Below, in pieces: positions 1-7,570 of a stretch of 13,946 nt of DNA; the stretch's first letter is position 1, and each line of letters opens with the position of its first letter. The position numbers and the translations under genes are program-made. Under the pieces are notes generated by a model. It made no database searches. It was not told where the DNA came from and saw only the letters and a list, made by a program, of their open reading frames with translations. Origin of the DNA: CAYWHE01 sp964458125. Lineage in GTDB: Bacteria > Bacteroidota > Bacteroidia > AKYH767-A > OLB10. Location of the stretch: positions 1 to 13,946 of the forward strand of contig CAYWHE010000102.1 of assembly GCA_964458125.1 (NCBI GenBank), given 5' to 3'.

Positions 1-14
1 TTCCTTTTGGCACA

Positions 15-48
15 GCCATGAAGGCAAGCGCAGCGCGTCCTTCATGGC
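15..48. repeat. Hairpin upstream of the GIY-YIG gene
   Basis: A perfect 10-bp inverted repeat: GCCATGAAGG at 15-24 and CCTTCATGGC at 39-48, around a 14-nt GC-rich loop. No T-tract follows, so it is a poor intrinsic terminator on the plus strand. Its inner part (TGAAGG, GC-rich core, CCTTCA) resembles the hairpin at 504-540 on the other side of the GIY-YIG gene (TGAAGC, GC-rich core, GCTTCA). It could also belong to the 3' end of a gene lying before the window. Confidence 0.6.
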
Positions 49-182
49 GGATTGTAGTTAGGCTGTCTCCAATAGACCTCCTTTATTTTTTATTTATTAC
101 TTTTACCACATTATATATAACGACACCGGTACCTTTTCAGAGATGCATCGGATCAGAAATTTAACTTTTTAAAAAATTATCT

Positions 183-470
183 ATGGAACATCCCGCTTAT
201 TGTGTTTATGTATTATTCAGCCAAAAGGATCTTTTGTTTTATATTGGCTTTACCGCAAATTTTGAAAGACGTATGAAGGAACATGCTGAAGGCAAATCCC
301 TGAGTACTGCACCCAGAAGACCTTTTCTGGTTTTGTTGTGCGAATATTATTTCGCCAGGGAAGATGCGTTCAGACGTGAGTTGTATTTCAAAACTTCCTC
401 CGGTAAAAAAACACTACGGCTGATGCTGCAACAGTCTTTAAAAAAAGCATTTGAAATTAATCTGATTTGA
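183..470 (+). CDS. GIY-YIG family endonuclease (UPF0213/YhbQ-like)
   Basis: A 95-residue single-domain GIY-YIG nuclease. The fold's landmarks are in order: Y9 in the first strand (CVYVL), YIGFT at 20-24, the catalytic-arginine region E28-R29-R30, H34 in the KEHAEG motif, and a catalytic-type Glu at E66 in RRELYFKT. The length equals the stand-alone UPF0213/YhbQ-type proteins, with no extra DNA-binding domain. Family members cut or nick DNA, but the target here is unknown. The ATG at 183 follows an AT-rich leader without a Shine-Dalgarno sequence. The gene and its leader are visibly more AT-rich than the rest of the window and lie between hairpins (15-48 and 484-645), which hints at acquired or repeat-associated DNA. 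It converges with the T9SS gene downstream. The family call is firm; the role is not known. Confidence 0.88.
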   Translation: MEHPAYCVYVLFSQKDLLFYIGFTANFERRMKEHAEGKSLSTAPRRPFLVLLCEYYFAREDAFRRELYFKTSSGKKTLRLMLQQSLKKAFEINLI

Positions 471-483
471 TTTTTATTTACCT

Positions 484-645
484 GCCGGTGAAGTAGACTG
501 GCCGGTGAAGCAGAGCGGCCCAACGGCCGCACGCTTCACCGCCCTGCAGTGTGTTATTAAATTGCAATTAGTAGTTTGATAACACTACTGCAGGGCGGAA
601 TATCAATAGAAACAGTGCGGCCCAACGGCCGCATGCTTCACCGCC
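484..645. repeat. REP-like palindrome array between convergent genes
   Basis: A compact set of nested inverted and direct repeats. (1) GCCGGTGAAG occurs at 484-493 and 501-510, a 17-bp period. (2) GGTGAAGC at 504-511 pairs with GCTTCACC at 533-540, enclosing an inner stem GCGGCC/GGCCGC at 515-520 and 525-530. (3) A 29-bp unit at 515-543 recurs at 617-645 with one mismatch. (4) CCGCCCTGCAGT at 539-550 pairs with ACTGCAGGGCGG at 587-598, extended by GTGTTAT/ATAACAC across one bulged base. It sits between the stop codons of two convergent genes, so it may also end transcription in both directions, though there is no T-tract. It resembles REP/BIME elements by structure only. Confidence 0.75.
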
Positions 646-669
646 AGGAAGGCAGAAATATGCCTCTCG

Positions 670-2094
670 TTACCTCAACAACAAAACACTCCCATATCCT
701 ATGGTTTGAATCTGATGATTATTTTCCTGTTTATCATAAACCGCCTTCCATACGTATAAACCATCGGGTGCATTCTTTCCATCCCAGCGGACTGACAGGT
801 CTCCGCTATGATACACCTCTTTCCCCCACCTGTTAAAAACAGAAAAGTACACCAGCCGGATATTCTTTCCAAAGCAGTAAAACTCATCGTTTCTTCCGTC
901 ATGGTTTGGTGTAAACGCGGTTGGTGCGTACAGAATGCCGTCACAGGCATCGGTAACCCGTATGCTTCGGACAGCCTCACATCCTTTATCATCAGTAACA
1001 GTGAGTATATACGTTCCTCCCGAAACGATGGTATGTTGAAATGTCGTCTCGCCCGTTGACCATAAATATGTATAGCCGGAAACGGAGTCGATGAGGGGAG
1101 TCAAAATCCATTGGTTGGTCATGCAAAAATTAATGGAAGTGTCCTGGCCGAGGGAGAAGTTAATGGGTTGTGAAACAAAAACTTCGACACTGTCGGAAAC
1201 GATCTGGCATTCACCCGTAAATACAGTGCACCAATAAAACCCGGATGCGGTAATCATCACCGTTGAAGTAGTAGATCCTTCAGACCACAGGTACTGAGCA
1301 TTGTTGTTATAATTGATTATGCTTAACGAAACCGGTCCGCAAGTATCGGGGCCGGTTTTAATAAGCGGCTTATCAGGCGCTGTTACCAGGATGTCATCAA
1401 TATAATAATAGGAATAGTGGAGACCGGAGGTTTGTGTGCCTACATGGGTGAACACCGTATTTGCGCCGGTTTTGAAATTTCCGATGGTTATATATTCATA
1501 AGCAGAGTCGGCAATAAAACAACCCGAAATTTTGGTCCAGCCCGTCTTGTTGCTTAAAGGCAAAGCCGATACATGTCCTACCTGCGGAGTACTTTGAATG
1601 GCCAAATCATCCTGTCTGACTGGTTTAGTGATCGAGAACAGCATCCCCAGGTCACTCACTGCATACCGCGATGCTTCGGACAGACTGATTTTAAATTCAG
1701 CGTAATAGGTCTTTCCCGTCTGCAAGGGTTGGATGAGCCTCGAAGTAATATACTCGCGGTTGCCTTCGGGAACCGTGTTAAAAGCTACCGGACTATAAAA
1801 AACATACAAGCCGGCATAACCGTTTCCCCCGGAGGGCTGCTGGATGCCAAACTGGTTATCGGGCACACTAACGGAAAATGGAACTCCCAGGCAGGAATTA
1901 AAATAGTCGGATGTGCCATCTGTAGGCCGCTCCCATCCTGTACAATAATGTATCTGGCTCACATAATCAGGACAGGTTGCGTACTGCTCAAAACCGGGGT
2001 TGTTTACCAGATTCTGCGCATGCCCTGCCATCAGACAAAGCATACAGCAGACGAAAGTAACGCGACCCCTGATTTTAAAGACTTTCTGCTTCAT
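670..2094 (-). CDS. T9SS type B sorting domain protein (gliding-motility-associated C-terminal domain)
   Basis: A 474-residue predicted secreted surface protein. Residues 1-27 (MKQKVFKIRGR..., hydrophobic stretch, GHAQ) form a signal peptide. A jelly-roll-like N-terminal domain follows, opening NLVNNPGFE with several Cys. Two Ig/PKD-like segments have the motifs QYLWSEGSTTS (about 267-277) and YLWSTGETT (about 343-351). The C-terminal ~85 residues are the CHU_C/type B sorting domain: APTAFTPNHDGRND, FNRWGKEVY, WDGKNAPDGLYVW. Such domains direct export through the Por/T9SS translocon. The start at 2094 is chosen because the signal peptide begins there. An in-frame ATG at 2151 would add 19 residues, and a GGAG just before it makes it a real alternative. 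A TATATTTG box at 2190-2183 lies upstream. The ligand or substrate is unknown. Confidence 0.85.
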   Translation of the reverse strand: MKQKVFKIRGRVTFVCCMLCLMAGHAQNLVNNPGFEQYATCPDYVSQIHYCTGWERPTDGTSDYFNSCLGVPFSVSVPDNQFGIQQPSGGNGYAGLYVFYSPVAFNTVPEGNREYITSRLIQPLQTGKTYYAEFKISLSEASRYAVSDLGMLFSITKPVRQDDLAIQSTPQVGHVSALPLSNKTGWTKISGCFIADSAYEYITIGNFKTGANTVFTHVGTQTSGLHYSYYYIDDILVTAPDKPLIKTGPDTCGPVSLSIINYNNNAQYLWSEGSTTSTVMITASGFYWCTVFTGECQIVSDSVEVFVSQPINFSLGQDTSINFCMTNQWILTPLIDSVSGYTYLWSTGETTFQHTIVSGGTYILTVTDDKGCEAVRSIRVTDACDGILYAPTAFTPNHDGRNDEFYCFGKNIRLVYFSVFNRWGKEVYHSGDLSVRWDGKNAPDGLYVWKAVYDKQENNHQIQTIGYGSVLLLR

Positions 2095-2182
2095 AGCCTG
2101 GTTAAATAGTTTGAACCTCCCTTCCGGCCTAAAATTCAGGGGATACTTCATGAACTCCGGTTATACCCCCCCCATTCCTGAA

Positions 2183-2190
2183 CAAATATA
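2183..2190 (-). promoter_or_regulatory. Bacteroidota -7 box for the T9SS type B gene
   Basis: CAAATATA on the plus strand reads TATATTTG on the minus strand, an exact match to TAnnTTTG. It lies about 32 nt before the ATG at 2151 and 89 nt before the ATG at 2094. No good -33 TTG is visible at the expected distance. Confidence 0.5.
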
Positions 2191-2461
2191 GATTAACGGC
2201 GGTCATAACGGATTGAAAAAAAGCAAAATTACAATCCTGTGACCTGACCAAATCCCATGTGTGACCTTTCCGGCCGGGCTTGCGGTGAATATCTGGCTTC
2301 TCTTTTACGTGGCCGTACAATATCAGGGAATTTTCGCCTTTTCGCCTGCCGGTTCAATCCTTCTGCTTTAGCAGATATTCCAGGGAACAAGTAATTGAAA
2401 CACTTATCCTCCTCCAGCCTACACTTATGAATTACTGACCTGTTTGGCAGCGATACGGGTC

Positions 2462-2469
2462 TACATTTG
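2462..2469 (+). promoter_or_regulatory. Bacteroidota -7 box for the S74/tail-fibre gene
   Basis: TACATTTG matches TAnnTTTG exactly and ends 28 nt before the ATG at 2498, leaving a short leader that is A-rich just before the start, as is typical in this phylum. A TTTG at 2443-2446 is only 15 nt upstream, closer than the usual -33 spacing. Confidence 0.55.
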
Positions 2470-2497
2470 ATTTCATAAACAATAAAAAACAAGCAAA

Positions 2498-4414
2498 ATG
2501 AAAACTGTCCATCATCGTATTAAAACCGTATTAAAAGGTATAGCCGTTTTATTATTATCCGGTATGCTTTCATCCCGGAACATCCAGGCTCAAAATGTCG
2601 GGATCGGAGCCTCCTCTTTTACGCCCGATCCGCAATCCATGCTGGAGGTGCAATCCACCAGCAAAGGTATTCTGGTTCCGCGCATGACGGATGCGCAGCG
2701 AACGGCCATTTCACCAACAGCAGGAAGCGACTATGGCCTGCTGGTTTACCAGACCAACACGGTAAGTTCTTCCAATGCCGCCGGGTACTGGTACTGGAAC
2801 GGGACGTCCTGGACAAGTTTGTCAACCGGCAACAACTGGAGCCTCACCGGAAATGCCGGCACCAGTGCAACCAACAACTTCGTCGGAACCACGGATGCCA
2901 ACGATCTGGCCTTGCGTACCAACAATACGGAGCGTGTCCGGATAAATGCCTCGACGGGTTATGTCGGCATTGGCACCAACAGCCCTTCCCAGATGCTGAG
3001 CGTATGGCAGGGCATGAATGTGGACCAGGAAAATGTAAACAACGGAAATTTAAATAACGCGCTGCGTTTCGGCAGCGGGAACGGCGTGGGCATTGCTTCC
3101 AGGCGTCTGGCCGGAGCCAACCAGTATGGACTGGACTTTTATACCAATTCCAGCAACCGCATGTGCATTGCTTACAGTACAGGTTACGTGGGAATCGGCA
3201 CCACGTCACCCTCCCAGATGCTGACGGTGGCCGAGGGCCTGAACATTGATGACAATAACGCCAATAATGGATCCTTAACCAATGCCTTAAGATTCGGAAA
3301 CAGCGCCAGTGACGAGGGAATCGGATCCAAGCGAACGGCCGGCGGCAACCAGTGGGGTCTCGATTTTTATACGGCAGGCAACAACCGGATGTGTATTACC
3401 TCCGGCGGGAAGGTTGGAATCGGCACCACCTCCCCATCGGCTACCAAACTGGACGTGTACGATCCCTCCTCCAGTACTGCCCGAGTGGCGTTGTTTAAAA
3501 ATTCAAGCGCCACGGGTACAGAGGTGCAAATCGGAAGCGTGGAGTATTTTCATGATTTCGTCAGTTCAACCGACTTTAACGGCGGTAGTAACTTCTCCGT
3601 TAACCTGAATGCCTCGGCCTCCTATGATCTTCAGATAGGGGGAACCGGCACCGCAGCCAAACCCGGCGGCGGAAGCTGGGCCAATTCTTCCGACAGCAGG
3701 CTCAAGGAAGATGTACATGCCTTTAAGGACGGACTGAACACCATCCGGGAAATTAAACCCGTTTATTACAAATACAACGGCAAGGCCGGTCTGCCGCAAA
3801 ACTATTATGTCGGAGTGCTTGCACAGGAAATGAAAGAAGCTGCCCCGTATATGGTTTCAACCTATGAGTATTTGCCGTCAGACGTTCCGCTTGAAGAGGC
3901 TGCATCCAAAATTGAAACGTATTACTGCGTGGACAACAGCGCACTGGCTTATGTAACCGTAAACGCCTTAAAGGAACTTGACAATAAAACACGGAAACTG
4001 GAAACTGCCGTTAACCATAGCAGTGATTTTGGAGTGGTGACGATGAAGGCATCCGAAACTTTTGTACCCTTCAGCGATGATTTCCGCAACCTGCTTGCAG
4101 GGAATTCCATTCCCGTTATCACGGTTACCCCGGTAAATAAAGCTTTACCCCTGACCGTTGAAGAGGTTTCAGCACTTGGATTTATAATTAAAACCGATGC
4201 TGCCTTAAGTGTTCCGCTAACGGTAAACTGGATGGCCATGGCCAAAATAAACCTTAAAGTCGCTGCAGATGCTCCTGACTATAGTGCGGAAGAAAGAAAT
4301 GAAATGCTTCAAAAGGTGCAGTTGAAACCTGCAAAAATCAAGCTGCAACGTGAACTCAATGAAATTCAGAGCAGGAAACTGCCAAACACACCGCAAAACG
4401 GTTCCATCAAATAA
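2498..4414 (+). CDS. Tail-fibre / peptidase S74 (intramolecular chaperone) domain surface protein
   Basis: A 638-residue exported protein. A signal peptide covers residues 1-32 (cleavage near IQAQ/NVGIG). A Bacteroidota tail-fibre-type head follows (MLEVQSTSKGILVPRMT, GYWYWNGTSWTSL), then VGIGT..SPS repeats near 156, 231 and 306. The S74 chaperone/autoprotease domain runs from about 396 to 500. S398 and K403 in SSDSRLKED match the Ser...Lys spacing of the self-cleaving dyad known from MYRF and phage endosialidases, so the protein may trimerise and cut itself at about residue 398. VGVLAQEMKEAAP and VDNSALAYVTVNALKEL are typical of this domain. A ~135-residue beta-rich tail of unknown identity follows. 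No T9SS sorting domain is visible, although the neighbours on both sides have one. Its own promoter is likely at 2462, and it may be cotranscribed with the next gene 80 bp on. Confidence 0.87.
   Translation: MKTVHHRIKTVLKGIAVLLLSGMLSSRNIQAQNVGIGASSFTPDPQSMLEVQSTSKGILVPRMTDAQRTAISPTAGSDYGLLVYQTNTVSSSNAAGYWYWNGTSWTSLSTGNNWSLTGNAGTSATNNFVGTTDANDLALRTNNTERVRINASTGYVGIGTNSPSQMLSVWQGMNVDQENVNNGNLNNALRFGSGNGVGIASRRLAGANQYGLDFYTNSSNRMCIAYSTGYVGIGTTSPSQMLTVAEGLNIDDNNANNGSLTNALRFGNSASDEGIGSKRTAGGNQWGLDFYTAGNNRMCITSGGKVGIGTTSPSATKLDVYDPSSSTARVALFKNSSATGTEVQIGSVEYFHDFVSSTDFNGGSNFSVNLNASASYDLQIGGTGTAAKPGGGSWANSSDSRLKEDVHAFKDGLNTIREIKPVYYKYNGKAGLPQNYYVGVLAQEMKEAAPYMVSTYEYLPSDVPLEEAASKIETYYCVDNSALAYVTVNALKELDNKTRKLETAVNHSSDFGVVTMKASETFVPFSDDFRNLLAGNSIPVITVTPVNKALPLTVEEVSALGFIIKTDAALSVPLTVNWMAMAKINLKVAADAPDYSAEERNEMLQKVQLKPAKIKLQRELNEIQSRKLPNTPQNGSIK
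2960..3409 (+). repeat. Tandem ~75-residue repeat inside the S74 protein
   Basis: Residues 155-229 and 230-304 align with few gaps. Shared blocks are YVGIGT.SPSQML, NALRFG, GLDFYT and NRMCI. Each copy is about 225 bp and they are directly adjacent. A third, shorter VGIGTTSPS start follows at about residue 306. The copies have diverged, so this is an old duplication of a stalk segment, not a recent one. Confidence 0.8.
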
Positions 4415-4494
4415 GCCTGATTTTGCAGTCAACTCCGGTATATCTTCTGTTCCTTACTTCCCTCTAAAAAATATTCAGATAAACTCAACAAGCC

Positions 4495-6141
4495 ATGAAA
4501 ACTTATCACCATTCAACCGATTTTAAATCCGTCATCTCCAATACCCTTCTTAAACGGCTGTGTGTCCTGTACCTGCTTCATACGATCATTTGCTGTGCCC
4601 CGGCCGGCGCTCAGGGATTGGTGAACAACGGGGCCCGTCTGATCATCACCGGCGGTACGCAGGTTATCGTTGACGGTGGTGCTGCGTCCGGAAATTTCCT
4701 CAACCAGGATAATGGCGGAACGGCACTGGTTGAAAATGCCGGTGTATTTTCAGTTTCCGGAAACTGGACCAACAATTCCGCGCAAAATGTTTTTACGTCC
4801 AACTCCGGTACGGTTAATCTGACCGGAACAACGCAGAGCATCGGCGGAAGCACCTCCACCTTTTTCAATACGCTATCCTTTACCGGAACCGGAACCAAAA
4901 CCCTGTACGTCAACGCCCTTGCAGGAGGGGGCTTTGCCGGTGCTTCAGGAATTCTTTCCTTAAACGCTTCCAACCTGGATCTGAACACACACACATTGAC
5001 CATCAACAACAGTTCCAATGCAGCACTGACCAGGACCTCCGGTATGATCATCAGTGAAACAGATGCAGCGGCAGGGTATGGTATAATCAAATGGAATATC
5101 GGGACTTCAATTGCCAATTATGAATATCCGTTTGGGAATGCTGTAAGTTCGAATTATCTGCCGTTCCTGTTCAATAAAACAACGACCGGTATTGTTTCGG
5201 GTACTGCTTCCGTAAGCGTTTCCACTTATCCTACCGTGACCAGCGCCAATCCGAATAACCGTCCTCTGCCGACGGGTGTTTCTCATCTGAATAACGCGTT
5301 GAATTCCGATAATTCCGCCAACGTACTTGACCGTTACTGGGTTCTGGATGTACAGAATTATTCAACCAGGCCAGCGGCCGACATCACCATGACTTACCGC
5401 GACAGCGAACACAATACTTCCGGCGGAAGCACCAACGTCATCACCGAATCAACACTGAAGGCGCAACGCTGGAACGGTCTTCAATGGCTGGCCCAAACGG
5501 GCACTGTCAACGTCACGTCAAATGCCGTGTCGGTGACCGGCGTGACTGATTTCAACAGTGTCTGGGCACTCGTAGCCAGCAGTTCCCCGCTTCCCATCGA
5601 ACTGATCTCTTTTGATGCCAGACTGAATCGTGACCGGCAGGTGGATGTCACCTGGACGACGGCCACGGAAATCAACAACGACTATTTCACCGTGGAGAGA
5701 AGCCGGGATGGAAATCATTTTGAATCCATCGGAACAGTGGATGGCGCAGGAAACTCAACCGGAGTGCTGACGTATTTGTTTACCGATCCTGACCCGTATA
5801 CCGGTGTTTCGTATTACCGCCTGAAACAAACCGATTACAACAACACCTTTACAAGGACGGAAATGGTTTCCGTTACCATCACGGAGGATCCGGGTTTCCA
5901 GATCAGCTTATTTCCAAATCCTGTTGTCGATCAGCTCACCATTTCGGCTGCAGAGGAGTTACAAGGTGCCGTTATCCAAATCGTTAATTCCATCGGGCAG
6001 CAGGTTTTGCAGACTACCTCCGGCTCCCTGGATGAAAACAACAGGATGGTTATTCAAACCTCCGGTCTTGCTCCCGGCGTTTACTTCCTGACCCTGGAAT
6101 ATAATGGAAAGGTTACCGTCAGCCGTTTTATCCGGAAATGA
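4495..6141 (+). CDS. T9SS type A sorting domain surface protein
   Basis: A 548-residue secreted protein. A signal peptide ends near residue 40 (CAPAGAQ/GLVNNG). Residues about 45-180 form a low-complexity, Asn/Thr/Gly-rich beta-solenoid-like region (LIITGGTQVIVDGG, FSVSGNWTNN). A middle region of unknown fold follows. Residues 366-460 (LPIELISFDARL, VTWTTATEINNDYFTVERSRDG, YYRLKQTDYN) are the fibronectin-like segment that usually precedes the sorting domain. Residues 470-548 are the type A domain itself (SLFPNPVVDQL, TSGLAPGVYFLTL, RFIRK). It is likely exported by T9SS and attached to the surface or released. The 80-bp gap to the S74 gene has no clear -7 box, so cotranscription is plausible. 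Both proteins begin MKT.HH, but their signal peptides otherwise differ. The function beyond surface display is unknown. Confidence 0.88.
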   Translation: MKTYHHSTDFKSVISNTLLKRLCVLYLLHTIICCAPAGAQGLVNNGARLIITGGTQVIVDGGAASGNFLNQDNGGTALVENAGVFSVSGNWTNNSAQNVFTSNSGTVNLTGTTQSIGGSTSTFFNTLSFTGTGTKTLYVNALAGGGFAGASGILSLNASNLDLNTHTLTINNSSNAALTRTSGMIISETDAAAGYGIIKWNIGTSIANYEYPFGNAVSSNYLPFLFNKTTTGIVSGTASVSVSTYPTVTSANPNNRPLPTGVSHLNNALNSDNSANVLDRYWVLDVQNYSTRPAADITMTYRDSEHNTSGGSTNVITESTLKAQRWNGLQWLAQTGTVNVTSNAVSVTGVTDFNSVWALVASSSPLPIELISFDARLNRDRQVDVTWTTATEINNDYFTVERSRDGNHFESIGTVDGAGNSTGVLTYLFTDPDPYTGVSYYRLKQTDYNNTFTRTEMVSVTITEDPGFQISLFPNPVVDQLTISAAEELQGAVIQIVNSIGQQVLQTTSGSLDENNRMVIQTSGLAPGVYFLTLEYNGKVTVSRFIRK

Positions 6142-6473
6142 TCAACCATTCCTTCCGGGATTGAACTACCCTGCTGCAGGCAACCGTGCATCATTCCAAT
6201 TATTTTTAACCCGCTGCAAGCAGCGGGGAATTTACCCTAAGCGATATAAGGAAAGTGTTGGCCGGTTAAAATAAACGATGCCCCGGTGATCCATCCGGAT
6301 GATCCTTCCAAACCGGCATTGGTCCGAATATGGCGTCCCGGCCCGTTGGGAATATTTTTCATCCGGGAATTTCCGGGTCAGCGGATCAGCAATCATTCGA
6401 CTCCCCCGGACTGATAATCCATTCGGATTGAAAATAATTCCATGCCGCCTTCGATTGATCATCCCGCACGTAC
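6142..6473. other. Intergenic region between convergent genes
   Basis: 332 bp between the T9SS type A gene and the GH25 gene, which converge. It contains the palindrome at 6210-6233. The rest has no recognisable gene. It shares the 10-mer TGATTGCTGA (minus strand, near 6385-6394) and the palindrome, in the same relative orientation, with the gap at 12044-12410. Confidence 0.55.
6210..6233 (-). repeat. Short palindromic repeat, copy 1
   Basis: CCCGCTGC at 6210-6217 and GCAGCGGG at 6220-6227 form a stem with a 2-nt centre. On the minus strand the element reads AAATTCCCCGCT, four bases, GCAGCGGG. The same 12-mer and 8-mer recur at 12299-12321. It may help end transcription of the convergent genes, but neither strand has a proper T-tract after the stem. 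Confidence 0.6.
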
Positions 6474-7265
6474 CTAATCCCTTTCCTTCTTAATGGAAAT
6501 GCCGTCCAGTGTTTCTCCTTTGTATACATTGATATCCACTCGCCCGGTGATGCCGCCTACCCGTCCCTTTTCGGTGTATTGCCACAGGCTCCATGATTGG
6601 TGAACGGCAGAAAGATCGGTTGTATTATAATGCGCCATCCAGAGTTTTCTGAATTTATACCGGGGATGGAGATGGCGCCGGTAAAAGTTATAACTGCAGT
6701 AAAGAATGACATCGGAACCGGTTTGCCGTTTGATTTCGGAAATAAAATCATCGATGACCCGGTGCAGAAATTTATTTCCCAGGAAATGTTTCCGTTCAAT
6801 ATCCAACACAGGAAGGAGGTCCCCGTGCCGGAATTCAGAATTCTTTAAAAAATGCCGGGCCTGAAGTTTTCCATTGCGGTAAGGATTCAGAAAATGATAG
6901 GACCCGCAGATCAGTCCGGCTTTCCTGCAGGACTCATAATTGTTGTCATACGATTTATCCACAAGGGTCATCCCTTCCGTGGACTTCAGGTAGGCAAACT
7001 TTACCTTTTCGCCTTCCGAAACCCGGCTCCAGTCAATCACCTTCTGATGTCTGGATACGTCAATGCCTATGATGGCATTCCTGTATTTTGGTGGTATCGC
7101 CACATTCCATACCGCCGTTTTTTTAACCGTTGGCGAAGAAACGGGTCTCCGCTGTTTTTCAGCAAACGGTCTTCTTACTTCTTTCCGTATGAAAATTATT
7201 CCAATGCTTAAAAAAGGTATCAGCACCAGTAAAACAATAATGATATTTCGCTTATCTCTTTTCAA
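6474..7265 (-). CDS. Glycoside hydrolase family 25 lysozyme, N-terminally membrane anchored
   Basis: A GH25 (Chalaropsis-type) lysozyme that hydrolyses peptidoglycan. Numbering from the chosen start gives 263 residues. Residues 1-6 are basic (MKRDKR), then one membrane segment (about 7-25, NIIIVLLVLIPFLSIGIIF). A linker leads to the catalytic domain from about residue 64: GIDVSRHQ (D69), FAYLKSTEG, GSYHFL, and the catalytic DxE in LPVLDIE (D155, E157). LWQYTEKGRVGGITGRVDIN closes the domain and carries its conserved Asp (D244). The start is inferred: there is no ATG upstream of the domain, and TTG at 7265 gives a classic basic-then-hydrophobic anchor. A second TTG at 7292 would add nine residues but overlaps the candidate -7 box. 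A cell-wall remodelling role in the periplasm is likely. Confidence 0.87.
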   Translation of the reverse strand: MKRDKRNIIIVLLVLIPFLSIGIIFIRKEVRRPFAEKQRRPVSSPTVKKTAVWNVAIPPKYRNAIIGIDVSRHQKVIDWSRVSEGEKVKFAYLKSTEGMTLVDKSYDNNYESCRKAGLICGSYHFLNPYRNGKLQARHFLKNSEFRHGDLLPVLDIERKHFLGNKFLHRVIDDFISEIKRQTGSDVILYCSYNFYRRHLHPRYKFRKLWMAHYNTTDLSAVHQSWSLWQYTEKGRVGGITGRVDINVYKGETLDGISIKKERD

Positions 7266-7289
7266 CCCACCCGGCCTCTCTGACCAGTA

Positions 7290-7297
7290 CAAATCTA
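7290..7297 (-). promoter_or_regulatory. Bacteroidota -7 box for the GH25 gene
   Basis: CAAATCTA on the plus strand reads TAGATTTG on the minus strand, an exact TAnnTTTG. Transcription would start near 7283, leaving about 18 nt before the TTG at 7265. This argues against the TTG at 7292 as the translation start. Confidence 0.5.
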
Positions 7298-7504
7298 TGT
7301 TATAAATATTTTCCCTTTTTAATTTTCCTTAACCCGGCCAGGCCCAAAGGGGAAACCTCATTCCCATATAAGTTGGGGACTGGGAATTTTATACCCGCCT
7401 CCTGCCTCGCTCTCCTTCAAAACATTTTCCACTCCATGCTGTTTTAATGTGACTTTCCCGGAGGTTCCGGTTTGAATGAATGCGAATTTCCGGAAAAAAT
7501 TAAC

Positions 7505-7512
7505 TATTTTTG
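7505..7512 (+). promoter_or_regulatory. Bacteroidota -7 box for the pirin gene
   Basis: TATTTTTG matches TAnnTTTG. The predicted transcript start near 7519 lies about 50 nt before the ATG at 7571 and only about 10 nt before the in-frame ATG at 7529. Confidence 0.5.
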
Positions 7513-7570
7513 ATACCACTTGTGAACAATGCTGCTGCCCGCAGTTTGGCATTCACCCAAAGAGATTAAC

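Larger units (their letters stand above)
2095..2497. other. Divergent intergenic region
   Basis: Separates the minus-strand T9SS type B gene from the plus-strand S74 gene. It holds a candidate -7 box for each direction (2183-2190 minus, 2462-2469 plus). No RNA gene or convincing small ORF was seen. The stretch 2152-2171 includes a run of eight or more C residues. Confidence 0.6.

Noticed and set aside
515..645. Possible CRISPR array from the repeated 29-bp unit
   Set aside because: Only two copies exist, the spacing of 73 bp is filled with other palindromes, and there are no cas genes in the window.
576..836. Plus-strand open frame of 86 codons over the repeats
   Set aside because: It starts in the palindrome array and runs antisense into the 3' end of the T9SS type B gene; the minus-strand frame encodes a recognisable domain.
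2347..2365. tRNA T-arm-like GGTTCAATCC
   Set aside because: The flanking bases do not form a T stem and no anticodon or acceptor arm can be placed around it.
2229..2492. Minus-strand open frame of 87 codons in the divergent gap
   Set aside because: It covers the plus-strand promoter of the S74 gene, is rich in Arg and Pro as noise frames are, and resembles no family I know.
6232..6462. Minus-strand open frame of 76 codons after the lysozyme gene
   Set aside because: Composition is unlike the real genes, there is no conserved motif, and it ends at the palindrome; kept only as part of the repeat observation.
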